DNA of 64,000 nucleotides from assembly GCA_049585815.1 (NCBI GenBank), contig JBAVAR010000144.1, positions 1 to 64,000 on the forward strand, given 5' to 3'. Under the pieces are notes generated by a model. That model was not told where the DNA came from and ran no database searches. It saw only the letters and a list, made by a program, of their open reading frames with translations. The stretch is from DATLSM01 sp049585815. Its GTDB lineage: Bacteria; Actinomycetota; Thermoleophilia; Solirubrobacterales; 70-9. How positions within the stretch are numbered: the stretch's first letter is position 1; each line of letters starts with the position of its first letter. Shown piece by piece: positions 8,193-17,092 of the stretch. A program made the position numbers and the translations under genes.

Positions 8193-9116
8193 ATGGTCGA
8201 GTTGCCCCAGCGCGCGCTGATCCGCGAGGTCGGCCCCCGTGACGGTTTCCAAAACGAGCCGGAGACGATTCCCACCGCGGAGAAGATCCGGCTGATCGAC
8301 CTGCTCACCGCGAGCGGGCTGGAGCGGATCGAGGTGAGCGCCTTCGTGCGGGCCGATGTGATCCCCCAGCTCGCCGATGCCGAGCAGGTGCTGGCCGGAA
8401 TAAAGCGCCGCGAGGGCGTCAGCTTCTCTGTCCTTGTCCCCAACGAGCGCGGCCTGGAGCGGGCGCTGCAGATGGGTCAGCGCTTTGATGAGATCAGTGT
8501 TTTCCTCTCCGCCTCAGAGACCCACAACCGCCGCAACGTCAACCGCTCGGTCGGGGAATCACTGAGCGGGTTGGAACAGACCCTCGAGGCCGCCCGCGCG
8601 GCCGGGCTTCGCTGTGAGGGGGTGATCGCGACCTCCTTCGGCTGTCCCTATGAGGGCGAGGTGCGCCCCGAGCGCGTCTTTGAGATCGCCGAGCGGCTCG
8701 CGCTCGCCGGCTGTGCTGAGGTCGGTTTCGGCGACACCACGGGGATGGCGAACCCGCGCCAGGTCCATGAGTTCTTCGCCGCCGCCCGCGAGCGCCTCGC
8801 CGAGGTCGAGCTCACCGCCCACTTCCACAACACCCGCGGCCAGGGTCTCGCCAACGTGCTCGGCGCCCTTGAGGAGGGTGTTGAATCCTTCGAGTCAAGT
8901 TTCGGTGAGCTCGGCGGGTGCCCGGTGCCGCCGGGCTCCACCGGCAATATCGCCAGTGAGGATCTGGTCTCGATGCTGGAGGAGATGGGGATCGAGACCG
9001 GGGTCGATCTGCCGCGCCTGATCGCTGCCTCCCGCGCCGCCCAGGAAGTGCTCGGGCGCCCGCTCGGTTCTCATCTGCTGCGCGCCGGGCCAATCGATTG
9101 GGATCGGGGCGAGTAG
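8193..9116 (+). CDS. mvaB: Hydroxymethylglutaryl-CoA lyase
   Basis: 307 residues, the usual length. Cleaves HMG-CoA to acetoacetate and acetyl-CoA in the cytoplasm, the last step of leucine breakdown. Shows the DRE-TIM family opening REVGPRDGFQNEP, the metal-binding HFHNTRGQGLANVLGAL and the loop GGCPVPPGSTGNIASED, whose Cys is the catalytic thiol of this family (usually GGCPYAPGA.GN.A.ED). It is followed closely by an NTF2-like gene and an acyl-CoA carboxylase beta gene. The acetoacetyl-CoA synthetase at 12548-14563 would use its product. Confidence 0.9.
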   Translation: MVELPQRALIREVGPRDGFQNEPETIPTAEKIRLIDLLTASGLERIEVSAFVRADVIPQLADAEQVLAGIKRREGVSFSVLVPNERGLERALQMGQRFDEISVFLSASETHNRRNVNRSVGESLSGLEQTLEAARAAGLRCEGVIATSFGCPYEGEVRPERVFEIAERLALAGCAEVGFGDTTGMANPRQVHEFFAAARERLAEVELTAHFHNTRGQGLANVLGALEEGVESFESSFGELGGCPVPPGSTGNIASEDLVSMLEEMGIETGVDLPRLIAASRAAQEVLGRPLGSHLLRAGPIDWDRGE

Positions 9117-9128
9117 GCTGGCGGGGCG

Positions 9129-9506
9129 ATGAAGAGCGATGCCTTCAAGCAGGCCGCCGAATCGAAGGACTTCTCCCAGCTCGACCAGCTGTTCTCTGCG
9201 GAGGTCATCTTCAGCAGCCCCGCGGTGTTCAAGCCCTACACCGGCCTTGACGCCCTCACGGTGTTGCTGGGCACGGTGGCGGAGGTCTTCGAGGACTTCC
9301 GCTACCTCGACCAGGTCGAGACCGCAGATACCGCGGTCCTCGTCTTTGAGGCGAGGATCGGCGAGCGCAAGCTGAACGGGGTCGACATCCTGCGCTTTGG
9401 CGATGACGGCCTGGTGGCCGAGATGATGGTGATGGTCCGCCCGCTCAGCGGCCTCAATGCCCTGGTTGAGGAGATGGGCCGCCGACTCGGCGCCGTCTCC
9501 GGCTAG
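9129..9506 (+). CDS. NTF2-like/SnoaL-like small protein
   Basis: 125 residues with the alpha+beta cone pattern: an N-terminal helix (AESKDFSQLDQLFSAEVIFSS), the FKPYTG loop, a helix LLGTVAEVFEDF, and paired strands VLVFEARIGERKLNG and DILRFGDDGLVAEM. This fold serves as a small-molecule isomerase/hydratase or a ligand binder. No specific catalytic set is recognised. Only 12 bases separate it from the HMG-CoA lyase gene, so co-expression with acyl-CoA catabolism is likely. Confidence 0.75.
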   Translation: MKSDAFKQAAESKDFSQLDQLFSAEVIFSSPAVFKPYTGLDALTVLLGTVAEVFEDFRYLDQVETADTAVLVFEARIGERKLNGVDILRFGDDGLVAEMMVMVRPLSGLNALVEEMGRRLGAVSG

Positions 9507-9528
9507 GGCCCTCTAGGCTCACCACCTC

Positions 9529-11049
9529 GTGGCCGATATCCGATCCGCGCTTTCGGCCGCCCTCGCCGGCGGCCCGCAGCGACACCATGAGAAGACCGCC
9601 GAGCAGGGCAAGATGGCCGTGCGTGAGCGGGTGGGGCGCCTGATCGATCCCGGTTCCTTCACCGAGGAGGGGCTCCTGGCGAACTGGGAGACCGATGGGC
9701 TCGGAGCCGACGGGGTGATCACCGGGCTGGCGAGGATCGAAGGGCGCCGGATCGCACTGATGGCCAACGACCCGACCGTCAAGGCCGGCTCCTGGGGGCC
9801 GAAGACGGTGGAGAAGATCCTCCGCGTCCAGGAGCGGGCGCTGAAGGCGCGGGTCCCGATCCTCTATCTGGTCGACTCCGCCGGGGCGCGAATCACCGAT
9901 CAGGTGCAGATGTTTCCCGGTCGCCGCGGCGCCGGGCGCATCTTCTACAACGAGGTGCGCCTCTCTGGTCTGGTGCCACAGATCTGCCTGCTGTTTGGCC
10001 CCAGCGCCGCCGGCGGCGCCTACATCCCCGCCTTCTGTGACGTCGTGATCATGCGCGACGGCAACGCCTCGATGTATCTGGGCTCTCCGCGGATGGCGGA
10101 GATGGTGATCGGTGAGAAGGTGAGCCTGGAGGAGATGGGCGGGGCGAAGATGCACACCGGCGTCTCGGGCTGCGGTCACTTCCTGGTCAAAAGCGATGAG
10201 GAGGCGATCGACCTCGCCCGCCGCTACCTCTCCTTCATGCCGGGCAATTGGCGCGAGGCCCCGCCGGTTGCACCCGCCGCCCCGCCGGCCTCCTCGGCCT
10301 CGATCGCCGAGATCGTGCCCGCCGATGAGAACCAGCCCTTCGACATGGGCGAGGTGCTCGAGGCGCTGCTTGACGGCGGCTCCTTTCTGGAGGTCCACAG
10401 GCGCTGGGCCAAGGAGCTGATCGTCGGCTACGGGCGCCTCGAGGGCCGCGCGATCGGTGTCCTCGCCAATCAGCCTGACCAAAAAGGCGGCGTGCTCTTC
10501 GTCGACTCCGCCGACAAGGCGGCCCGCTTCATCCAAACCTGCAACGCCTTCAACCTGCCGCTGCTCTTCCTCGCCGACGTACCCGGATTCATGATCGGCA
10601 CCGCGGTCGAGCGCCAGGGAATCATCCGCCACGGGGCGAAGATGATCAGCGCCGTCTCCGAAGCGACGGTGCCAAAGCTCTCGGTGATCGTCCGCAAGGC
10701 CTACGGGGCCGGTCTTTATGCGATGGCGGGGCCGGCCTTTGAGCCCGACGGCTGCCTTGCCCTGGCGAGCGCCTCGATCGCCGTGATGGGTCCCCAGGCG
10801 GCGGTCAACGCCGTCTTCTACAACCAGATCCAGGCGATCGAGGACGAGGCCGAGCGCGAGGCCTTCATCGCCGCCAAACGCGAGGCCTACGCCGAGGACA
10901 TCGACATCCTCCACCTCGCCTCGGAGCTGGTCATCGACGCCGTGATCGAGCCCGATCAGCTGCGCGGCGAGCTGATCCGTCGCTTCACCCAGGCGGAGAG
11001 CAGGGACCGCGGCTTCAGCGAGCGCCGCAACCCGGTGACGCCGGCCTAG
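9529..11049 (+). CDS. Acyl-CoA carboxylase, carboxyltransferase (beta) subunit
   Basis: 506 residues from GTG 9529. Both halves of the carboxyltransferase crotonase-like fold are present. The N-half has VDSAGARITDQVQMFPGRRG and FGPSAAGGAYIPAFCD, with the Gly-Gly-Ala oxyanion loop. The C-half has LFLADVPGFMIGTAVE and VRKAYGAGLYAM. It moves CO2 from carboxybiotin to an acyl-CoA. Neighbouring HMG-CoA lyase makes methylcrotonyl-CoA the attractive substrate, but propionyl- or acetyl-CoA specificity cannot be excluded. The biotin-carrying alpha subunit is not in this window, so a partner must be encoded elsewhere. Confidence 0.88.
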   Translation: MADIRSALSAALAGGPQRHHEKTAEQGKMAVRERVGRLIDPGSFTEEGLLANWETDGLGADGVITGLARIEGRRIALMANDPTVKAGSWGPKTVEKILRVQERALKARVPILYLVDSAGARITDQVQMFPGRRGAGRIFYNEVRLSGLVPQICLLFGPSAAGGAYIPAFCDVVIMRDGNASMYLGSPRMAEMVIGEKVSLEEMGGAKMHTGVSGCGHFLVKSDEEAIDLARRYLSFMPGNWREAPPVAPAAPPASSASIAEIVPADENQPFDMGEVLEALLDGGSFLEVHRRWAKELIVGYGRLEGRAIGVLANQPDQKGGVLFVDSADKAARFIQTCNAFNLPLLFLADVPGFMIGTAVERQGIIRHGAKMISAVSEATVPKLSVIVRKAYGAGLYAMAGPAFEPDGCLALASASIAVMGPQAAVNAVFYNQIQAIEDEAEREAFIAAKREAYAEDIDILHLASELVIDAVIEPDQLRGELIRRFTQAESRDRGFSERRNPVTPA

Positions 11050-11090
11050 CCAGACGCGCTCGCCGCCGCCCGGCATATGCTCGGGCGGCG

Positions 11091-11813
11091 ATGGCGAGCG
11101 GCGCGGCGATAGCGGTGCAGGGCCTGCGTGTGCGACGGGGCGGGAGACCCGTTTTGCACGGGCTCTCCTGCTCGGTGCCCCGCGCCTCGGTGAGCGGGCT
11201 GCTCGGGCCAAGCGGGTGCGGCAAGTCGACGCTGATGCGGGCGATCGTGGGCGTGCAGGTGATCGAGGCGGGCCGGGTGCAGGTCCTGGGCGAGGAGGCG
11301 GGATCGCCTTCACTGCGCCCTCGGATTGGCTACCTGACCCAGGCGCCCTCGGTCTATGGCGACCTGACCGTGCGCGAGAACCTGCGCTTCTTCGCCAGGG
11401 TGCTGGGCGTGGGAGAGGGAGGGACCCAGGAGGCGATCGCAAAGGTGGCGATGGAGGCCGCCGCCGACCAGGTTGTCTCCAGGCTCTCCGGCGGCCAGCA
11501 GGCCCGCGTCGCGCTTGCCAGCGCGCTCCTGGGCGACCCCGAAGTCCTTGTCCTCGATGAGCCAACGGTCGGTCTTGACCCGCTTTTGCGCAGGGACCTC
11601 TGGGCGACCTTCGCCGAGCTGGCGAGCGCCGGCGCAACCTTGTTGGTCTCAAGTCACGTGATGGAGGAGGCCGAGCACTGTGATCGGTTGCTCTTGATGC
11701 GCAAGGGCGAGCTGCTTGGGAGCGAGAGCCCCGATGGGCTGCGCAGGCAGACCGGTCACCAGCAGCTCGACGACGCCTTCCTGGCGCTGATCGAAGCGGA
11801 GGATCGGAGGTGA
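11091..11813 (+). CDS. ABC-2 exporter ATP-binding protein
   Basis: 240 residues with Walker A GPSGCGKST, Q-loop YLTQAPSVYGDLT, signature LSGGQQARVALASAL, Walker B VLVLDEPTVGLDP and switch His in LLVSSHVMEEAEHCD. The order and the GLDP/SSHVM.EAE features are those of DrrA/CcmA-type ATPases that work with ABC-2 permeases in drug, lipid or polymer export. The following permease gene overlaps its stop by four bases. The exported substrate is unknown. Confidence 0.9.
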   Translation: MASGAAIAVQGLRVRRGGRPVLHGLSCSVPRASVSGLLGPSGCGKSTLMRAIVGVQVIEAGRVQVLGEEAGSPSLRPRIGYLTQAPSVYGDLTVRENLRFFARVLGVGEGGTQEAIAKVAMEAAADQVVSRLSGGQQARVALASALLGDPEVLVLDEPTVGLDPLLRRDLWATFAELASAGATLLVSSHVMEEAEHCDRLLLMRKGELLGSESPDGLRRQTGHQQLDDAFLALIEAEDRR

Positions 11814-12547
11814 GCCCGCGGATTTCGGGGGCCGTTGCGGCGCGGGTGCTCACCCAGCTGCGCCGCGACCCGCGCACCGTCATCCTGATGCTGGGCGTCT
11901 CGCCCTTCCTGCTCACCTTGTTGCGCGGGGCCTTTTACCGGGAACCGTCGGCCTTCCAACACGTTGCCGGGCCGCTGGTTGGTCTCTTCCCGTTCGTCAC
12001 GATGTTCCTCGTCACCTCGATCACGATGCTGCGCGAGCGCACCACCGGAACGCTCGAGCGTCTGATGACGCTGCCGCTGGCAAAGCTCGACGTGTTGTCC
12101 GGCTACGGCCTCGCGTTCGCCGCGCTCGGCACCCTGCAAGCGCTGATCGCCGCCGCCGTCGCCTTCGGCCCGCTCGGCCTCCACGTCGCCGGATCGACCG
12201 CGGTGCTCGTCGCGCTCGCAGTCGGCAATGCCCTGCTCGGGATGTCGCTTGGCCTCTTCGTCAGCGCCTTCGCCCGCACCGAGTTTCAGGCGGTGCAGTT
12301 CATGCCGGCGATCGTCTTCCCCCAGATATTGCTCTGCGGGCTGTTTGTCGCCCGCGACCAGATGATTGGAGTACTGCAGATCGTTTCCGATCTGCTGCCG
12401 CTCACCTACGCATTCGATGCTCTCTATCGGGTGACAATCGACGGCTCACTGGGCGCCCGCGGCGCGATCGACGTTGCCGTCGTCACCGCCGCCATCGTGC
12501 TGCTGCTGGCGCTCGGTGCGCTGACCCTGCGCCGACGAACCGCTTAG
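11810..12547 (+). CDS. ABC-2 type transporter permease
   Basis: 245 residues with about six hydrophobic segments. It carries the ABC-2 hallmark RERTTGTLERLMTLPLAKLDVLSGYGLAF between TM2 and TM3 and the C-terminal FPQILLCGLFVARDQM..LQIVSDLLPLTYAFDAL pattern typical of DrrB/YhhJ-like permeases. The GTGA overlap with the ATPase gene shows one operon. It faces, with no gap, the 3' end of the acetoacetyl-CoA synthetase gene on the other strand. Confidence 0.88.
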   Translation: MSPRISGAVAARVLTQLRRDPRTVILMLGVSPFLLTLLRGAFYREPSAFQHVAGPLVGLFPFVTMFLVTSITMLRERTTGTLERLMTLPLAKLDVLSGYGLAFAALGTLQALIAAAVAFGPLGLHVAGSTAVLVALAVGNALLGMSLGLFVSAFARTEFQAVQFMPAIVFPQILLCGLFVARDQMIGVLQIVSDLLPLTYAFDALYRVTIDGSLGARGAIDVAVVTAAIVLLLALGALTLRRRTA

Positions 12548-14563
12548 CTACTCCTGCTCAGTGGCCGCGATCTCCCCGGCCAGCTCGACGAAGTAATCAA
12601 GCGCTGCCGGGTTGGCGAGCGAGTCGCGACTGGCGGCCTGTGTCGCCGGGGTCCCCATCAGGATCCGCTTCACCGGGACCTCGAGGGCCTTTCCACTCAG
12701 CGTCCGCGGCACCTCGGCGATCGCGAAGACCTGATCGGGGACGTGGCGCGGAGAGCAGCGCTCGCGGATGCGCCGGGCGATTTGCTTGCGCAATACCTCG
12801 TCGAGCTCGACGCCCTCGCGCAGGACGACGAAAAGCGCCATCCAGCCCTCGGTTCCGGGCCGGGGGACATCGACGACGAGCGCATCGAGGACCTCCTCGA
12901 GGTCGAGCACGGCGCGGTATATCTCACTCGTCCCCATCCGTATGCCGGAGCGGTTGATCGTCGAGTCCGAGCGCCCGTAGATGATCGCTGTGCCGCGCGA
13001 GGTGATCTCGATCCAGTCGCCGTGGCGCCAGACGCCTGGGTAGTGCTCGAAGTAGCTGGCGCGGTAGCGGCTGCCGTCGCTATCGCCCCAAAAGAAGATC
13101 GGCATCGAGGGCATCGGCTCGGTCACGACCAGCTCACCGACCGCATCGATCACCGAATTGCCGTCCTCATCCCAGGCCTCGACCGCGGCGCCAAGCGCCC
13201 GCGCCTGCAGCTCGCCGCGGTAGACGGGGAGCAGCGGAACACCGCCGACGAAGGCGGTGCAGAGGTCGGTGCCGCCGCTGGTGGAGAAGAGCCAGGTGTC
13301 GGGTCCAAGGTGTCGGTAGATCCAGTCAAAGCTCTCGGGGGCAAGTGGGGAGCCGGTTGAACCGACCGCCTTCAGCCGGCTCAGGTCGCGCCCGGCTCCC
13401 GGCTCCACCGCCGCCTTCATGCAGGCCGAGATGTAGGAGGCGCTGGTACCGAACATCGTGATCTCGGCCCGCTCCGCGAGGTCCCAGAGGACCCCCATAT
13501 CGGGGTGGCCTGGATTGCCGTCATAGAGAACGATTGCCCCCTTGGTGAGCAGGCCTGAGACGAGGAAGTTCCACATCATCCAGCCGGTCGTCGTGAACCA
13601 GAAGAGGCGATCGCCGGGGTGGGCGTCGACGTGGAGATTGAGCTTCTTCAGGTGCTCGAGCAGGATGCCGCCGTGACCCTGGACGATCGCCTTCGGCAGC
13701 CCGGTCGTGCCCGAGGAGTAAAGGACCCAGAGGGGATGGTCGAACGGCACCCGCTCGAAGATCAGCTCTGAGCCATCGCCCGCGCCCAGCAACTCATCCC
13801 AGCGAACCGCCCTGCCTAGGGAGGAGAGGTCCGGCGCCGGGTTGAGGTAGGAAAGGACGATTGTGCCCCGCAGGCTCGGCATCTGGGCCTGGAGGCGGGC
13901 GATCGTCTCACGGCGGTCGAAGTCCTTACCGCCGTAGCGGTAGCCGTCGACGGCAATCAGCGCCGCGGGCTCGATCTGAGCAAAGCGGTCGATGACGCTG
14001 GCCGGACCGAAATCCGGAGAGCAGCTCGACCAGATCGCGCCGATGCTGGCGGTGGCGAGGAAGGCGATGATCCCCTCCGGGATGTTGGGCAGGTAGGCAA
14101 CAACCCGGTCCCCTCGCCCGACGCCCAGATCGCGCAGTCCCGCCGCGATCGCGGCGACATCCGAGCGCAGCTCGCCCCAGCTCAATTCCGATAGCTCGCG
14201 CAGCTCGGAGGCGTGCAGGATCGCAATCGCAGAGTCCTCCTTGCCGGCGAAGACCTGCTCGGCGTAGTTCAGCCGAGTTCCACCAAACCACTCGGCGCCC
14301 GGCATCTCACGGCGACCCAGCACTCGGTCATAGCCACCCTCGGCGCGGACTCCGAAGTAGTCCCAGATCGAACCCCAGAACCCCTCGAGATCGGCGACCG
14401 ACCAGCGCCAGAGCTCCTCGTAGTCCTCGAACTCCAAGCCCCGCTCGCTGCCCAGCCAGCGAATGTAGTCGGTCATCCGCGCCCGCTCCACTAGCTCAGT
14501 GGAGGGCCGCCAGAGCAGCTCGCCCCTCCCTGAAGCTGGCGCCCTCGACTCCATGCGGCCCAT
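12548..14563 (-). CDS. Acetoacetate-CoA ligase (acetoacetyl-CoA synthetase)
   Basis: 671 residues from ATG 14563. An open frame continues upstream to 15007, but it runs through non-coding DNA and a pseudogene, so the shorter start is chosen; ATG 14554 is also possible. ANL-family motifs: LYSSGTTGLPKAIVQGHGG (phosphate loop), FSTSGGTDLCTAF (adenine binding), WRHGDWIEITSRGTAIIYGRSD (hinge) and PRTLSGKALEVPVKRIL with the catalytic Lys. The N-terminal segment WFGGTRLNYAEQVF is typical of acetoacetate/acetate ligases. It activates acetoacetate with ATP and CoA, complementing the HMG-CoA lyase upstream. Confidence 0.92.
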   Translation of the reverse strand: MGRMESRAPASGRGELLWRPSTELVERARMTDYIRWLGSERGLEFEDYEELWRWSVADLEGFWGSIWDYFGVRAEGGYDRVLGRREMPGAEWFGGTRLNYAEQVFAGKEDSAIAILHASELRELSELSWGELRSDVAAIAAGLRDLGVGRGDRVVAYLPNIPEGIIAFLATASIGAIWSSCSPDFGPASVIDRFAQIEPAALIAVDGYRYGGKDFDRRETIARLQAQMPSLRGTIVLSYLNPAPDLSSLGRAVRWDELLGAGDGSELIFERVPFDHPLWVLYSSGTTGLPKAIVQGHGGILLEHLKKLNLHVDAHPGDRLFWFTTTGWMMWNFLVSGLLTKGAIVLYDGNPGHPDMGVLWDLAERAEITMFGTSASYISACMKAAVEPGAGRDLSRLKAVGSTGSPLAPESFDWIYRHLGPDTWLFSTSGGTDLCTAFVGGVPLLPVYRGELQARALGAAVEAWDEDGNSVIDAVGELVVTEPMPSMPIFFWGDSDGSRYRASYFEHYPGVWRHGDWIEITSRGTAIIYGRSDSTINRSGIRMGTSEIYRAVLDLEEVLDALVVDVPRPGTEGWMALFVVLREGVELDEVLRKQIARRIRERCSPRHVPDQVFAIAEVPRTLSGKALEVPVKRILMGTPATQAASRDSLANPAALDYFVELAGEIAATEQE

Positions 14564-14634
14564 TATCGTCGACTGCTGGTGGTCAGCGCTTTGGGCCGAC
14601 TGAGGATCTGGGATCGCCACCGCGTCTCCTCGGG

Positions 14635-15068
14635 CTACGGAGATATTCCAGGTTCCCGTCCTGTCGCCAAGCGATCGCAGGCCTCGCAGAAGATCTGCTG
14701 GATGTCGAGTGAGCGATTGGAGATGAAATAGCGGGGACAGGTGCGGGCCCGCTTTGAATGGCGGATCGTGTTGGTCACCCGATGGCCTTCGGAGTGGATC
14801 AGACCGCGCAGTAGGGCGACCCGGGTGGCGTTCAATGATGCGCTTCTGCCGGAACGCAGGGGCAGATCCCGAGCACCGTATGTAAACGCCTTGACCGGGA
14901 ATCGTCGATCGTCGCCGGGACGCAAGCGGACGGCGACATCTTGGATCGCCCTCGTACCCAATCGCTGCCCGTTCGTCGATTGACTCCGATCCGACGAGCG
15001 ATCTCACAATCGTTGACCCCTTCGTCGGCCAGTTGCAGGGCCTCTTCCGCCTGCCACTGTGGCTTCAT
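14635..15068 (-). pseudogene. Decayed HTH / LAGLIDADG-endonuclease-like gene
   Basis: Two pieces in different frames. From ATG 15068 the N-terminal piece reads a helix-turn-helix (QLADEGVNDCEIARRIGVNR then RTGSDWVRGR). About 100 bases on, another frame gives VALLRGLIHSEGHRVTNTIR, then YFISNRSLDIQQIFCEACD. Intact actinobacterial relatives, as I recall them, have this HTH, a middle part with an LGLYLGDG motif, and this C-terminal ending. Here the middle is missing and the frame is broken, so it is a pseudogene. It lies directly downstream of the tRNA-Leu(CAA) gene, in the same direction. Confidence 0.65.
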
Positions 15069-15079
15069 CGGAGCGGAAG

Positions 15080-15163
15080 TGCGGCGGGTGGGACTCGAAC
15101 CCACAAGCCCTTGCGGGCGGCGGCGTTTGAGGCCGCTTCGTTTACCGATTTCGACACCGCCGC
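15080..15163 (-). tRNA. tRNA-Leu (anticodon CAA)
   Basis: 84 bases. The acceptor stem GCGGCGG pairs with CCGCCGC. The anticodon stem GCGGC/GCCGC encloses loop CTCAAAC, giving anticodon CAA. It has a long class II variable arm (CGCCCGCAAGGGC) and a T arm GTGGG-TTCGAGT-CCCAC. The 3' CCA is not encoded. It reads UUG leucine codons. Confidence 0.95.
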
Positions 15164-15296
15164 TGGAAGATTCATTGTAGTTCGCGACGCTGGGACCTCG
15201 GCAGGTCGCAAAATCTGGCGCGGCAACTCTTCTGCGCCAATTTCACATTTCTTCCAAGGGCTGTGGACGGAACGTCCGCCCGGGCGATAGGGATTC

Positions 15297-15839
15297 CTAG
15301 GCCGGCTGGGGGGCTCTTTGCTCCGGTCCAGCGCCGGCCCCATAATCCTCGCCCGAGCCGATCGGGCGTTCCTCCTCGACGCTCCAGCCCTGGCTGAAGC
15401 CGTAGAAGGCCGCGGCGATGAGGACGAGCTGCAGCAGACCGAGGATCACTACCAGCAGACCGACCAGCGAAGTCGGGAGCAGGGTGCTGGCAAAGCCAGC
15501 CTTATCGCGGGCAAACCAACTGTTGGCGCCGACCGCGCAGAAGATGGCGAGGATCATCGACAGGGCGGCAGCAAGGGGCAGGATGCCGCGGCTCCAGCGA
15601 GCGACGAGGATTGCAAAGAACGCATAGAGCAGCGCGTAGATCATCGAGACCACCCCCATTCCGGTGCCGCCGCTGAGCGCCGAGAACCCGCCGATCGTCA
15701 CCAGAGCCGCGAGCACCGCTGTCGCGGCCAAGAGGAGCACGATCACGAACTTGGCCGTGACCGACTCTGGCTTTTCCCGATTTGGCCGCCACAATTCATA
15801 GCCAGGCCTGACCTCTCCGATCGCCACGAGAACGATCAT
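15297..15839 (-). CDS. Four-helix membrane protein of unknown function
   Basis: 180 residues with four hydrophobic segments (about residues 31-50, 62-82, 87-106 and 122-146) and an acidic, Pro/Gly-rich C-terminal tail (EEERPIGSGEDYGAG). No catalytic motif or known family recognised. It sits between the two tRNA-Leu genes. The start at 15839 is the first ATG; a GTG a few codons later would also work. Confidence 0.65.
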   Translation of the reverse strand: MIVLVAIGEVRPGYELWRPNREKPESVTAKFVIVLLLAATAVLAALVTIGGFSALSGGTGMGVVSMIYALLYAFFAILVARWSRGILPLAAALSMILAIFCAVGANSWFARDKAGFASTLLPTSLVGLLVVILGLLQLVLIAAAFYGFSQGWSVEEERPIGSGEDYGAGAGPEQRAPQPA

Positions 15840-15899
15840 AGAATCTAGAAGCGACGATGCTGCATTGGTCGCGCGTTAAGCCCCTCAGGGGGCTGCCAT

Positions 15900-15983
15900 G
15901 CGGGCGTGGCGGAATTGGTATACGCGCCAGGTTTAGGTCCTGGTGGGCTTCGGCCCGTGGGGGTTCAAGTCCCTCCGCCCGCA
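15900..15983 (+). tRNA. tRNA-Leu (anticodon TAG)
   Basis: 84 bases. The acceptor GCGGGCG pairs with CGCCCGC. The anticodon stem CCAGG/CCTGG encloses TTTAGGT, giving anticodon TAG (CUA/CUN leucine codons). It has a long variable arm with a GGGCTTCGGCCC hairpin and a T arm GGGGG-TTCAAGT-CCCTC. No encoded CCA. Confidence 0.95.
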
Positions 15984-16284
15984 TTGGCGGCGAAGCCGGG
16001 GTCGCGTCCCAAATCCGGAGCCTCCATGTAAGCCGCGGTCGCGAATGGCCCGACTCCTTGAATTCAGTGACCGAAATCAGTGACACGAAGGGGCCGGTCA
16101 ACGTGCGGCATCGCCGTTGCGGCCGGAGGTTTCCCCCGACGAAGGCATCGAGCGGGACAGCCTGGCGGTCTGCCGCCGGGTCAGGGCTGTGACGCGCAGG
16201 AGACTCCTCTGACGACTCGACGAGGCGAAGGAGGAGACCCTTCGCGAAGTCGAGCGGACGCTCGGGATGACCCTCGGCATCGGC
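15984..16284. other. Gene-free stretch after tRNA-Leu(TAG)
   Basis: No intact gene. A short coding-like plus-strand run near 16216-16293 reads LDEAKEETLREVERTLGMTL before a stop. It may be the tail of a lost antitoxin-sized gene; this is weak. Confidence 0.35.
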
Positions 16285-16952
16285 TCAACGTAGAGGGGGG
16301 GTCAAAATGGTCTCGGCCGGTGACTCCCGCCAGCAGGCCATGACCTGCTCGGCTTCGGCTCGGACGCGGCCTCGCGCTGCCAGCCTGTCCATTCCGCCCA
16401 TCAGCGGCTCGTCGTAGGGCGTGTTGAGGTGTCGAACCGCGGCGGCTACGGCTAGGTGCAGCGCCTCCAGTTCGAGGTTGCGCCCGGTCGCGGTGCGGCC
16501 GATGCGCCCGCTGCCACGCGTGAAGGCATTACGGGCGATCTCTTCGGCTCGGGCCTTCGCGCAGCCAGGGTAGTGGCGCAGGATCTCGGTTGCCGCCCGC
16601 GCCCGGAGTTTGGCGTCCCCTTGGCCCGGCGTCCCCGTTCGCGCTGCCTGCGCCGGGTCCGTGACTTCTCATCGGCCAGGCATTCGGACTCGGCACGGTC
16701 GAGCGCTTCCCCCTCAACCAGGATGCCCTGCCGCTCGTAGCGCCGCCGGGCACGGCTGGAGCGCACGACCACCACCGAGAGGCCACTGGCCTTCCTCGCT
16801 CGGCGAGTGTGCAGCGCGTCACCGGCCGGCAGGTAGACGAGATGGTCGAGGTCGGCGCAGTAAATGCAGAGCGGTCCCGCGTCGGTCATCGTCGGGAGGT
16901 CGCCCGTTCCCCAGCACTCGGCGCAGGTCCAGCTCTTCAGCGACAAGACCAC
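16285..16952 (-). pseudogene. DUF2293-family protein gene, single-base frameshift
   Basis: From GTG 16952 the frame gives a Cys4 zinc-ribbon-like start (WTCAECWGTGD..., then GPLCIYCADLDHLVYLP) and GLSVVVVRSSRARRRYERQG, the usual N-terminus of this actinobacterial family. The DUF2293 domain itself (ATEILRHYPGCAKARAEEIA, then GSGRIGRTATGRN and NTPYDEPLMGG) continues in another frame and ends at TGA 16285. The total of 668 bases is one short of a multiple of three. The break falls at a run of four C (plus strand, 16617-16620); one extra base there would restore DAKLRARAATEIL. Either a recent mutation or a homopolymer sequencing error. Function unknown. Confidence 0.75.
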
Positions 16953-17092
16953 AACCAGAACCGCCGCCCTGCCACCTGGCTTCGCGGCTTACTCAATCTT
17001 CGCCGTCATGGTCAGTCTTGTGGAGCAGATCACCACCGCTGCGCGCAACCGGAAGTCGTCGACTACAGCCGCGCCGTGGGGGAGAATCGGCG

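Noticed and set aside
9454..11916. 820-codon open frame on the minus strand
   Set aside because: It lies antisense to the carboxylase and ABC ATPase genes. Its translation is Arg/Gly/His/Asp-biased with no domain, as expected when high-GC genes keep antisense frames open.
14564..15007. N-terminal extension of the acetoacetyl-CoA synthetase frame
   Set aside because: It passes through a pseudogene and non-coding DNA. The family starts near the ATG at 14563.
16610..17092. N-terminal extension of the SWIM-protein frame
   Set aside because: It runs antisense through the DUF2293 gene, and its Pro/Arg/Ser-rich translation does not match the family. The GTG at 17093 with a ribosome binding site is better.
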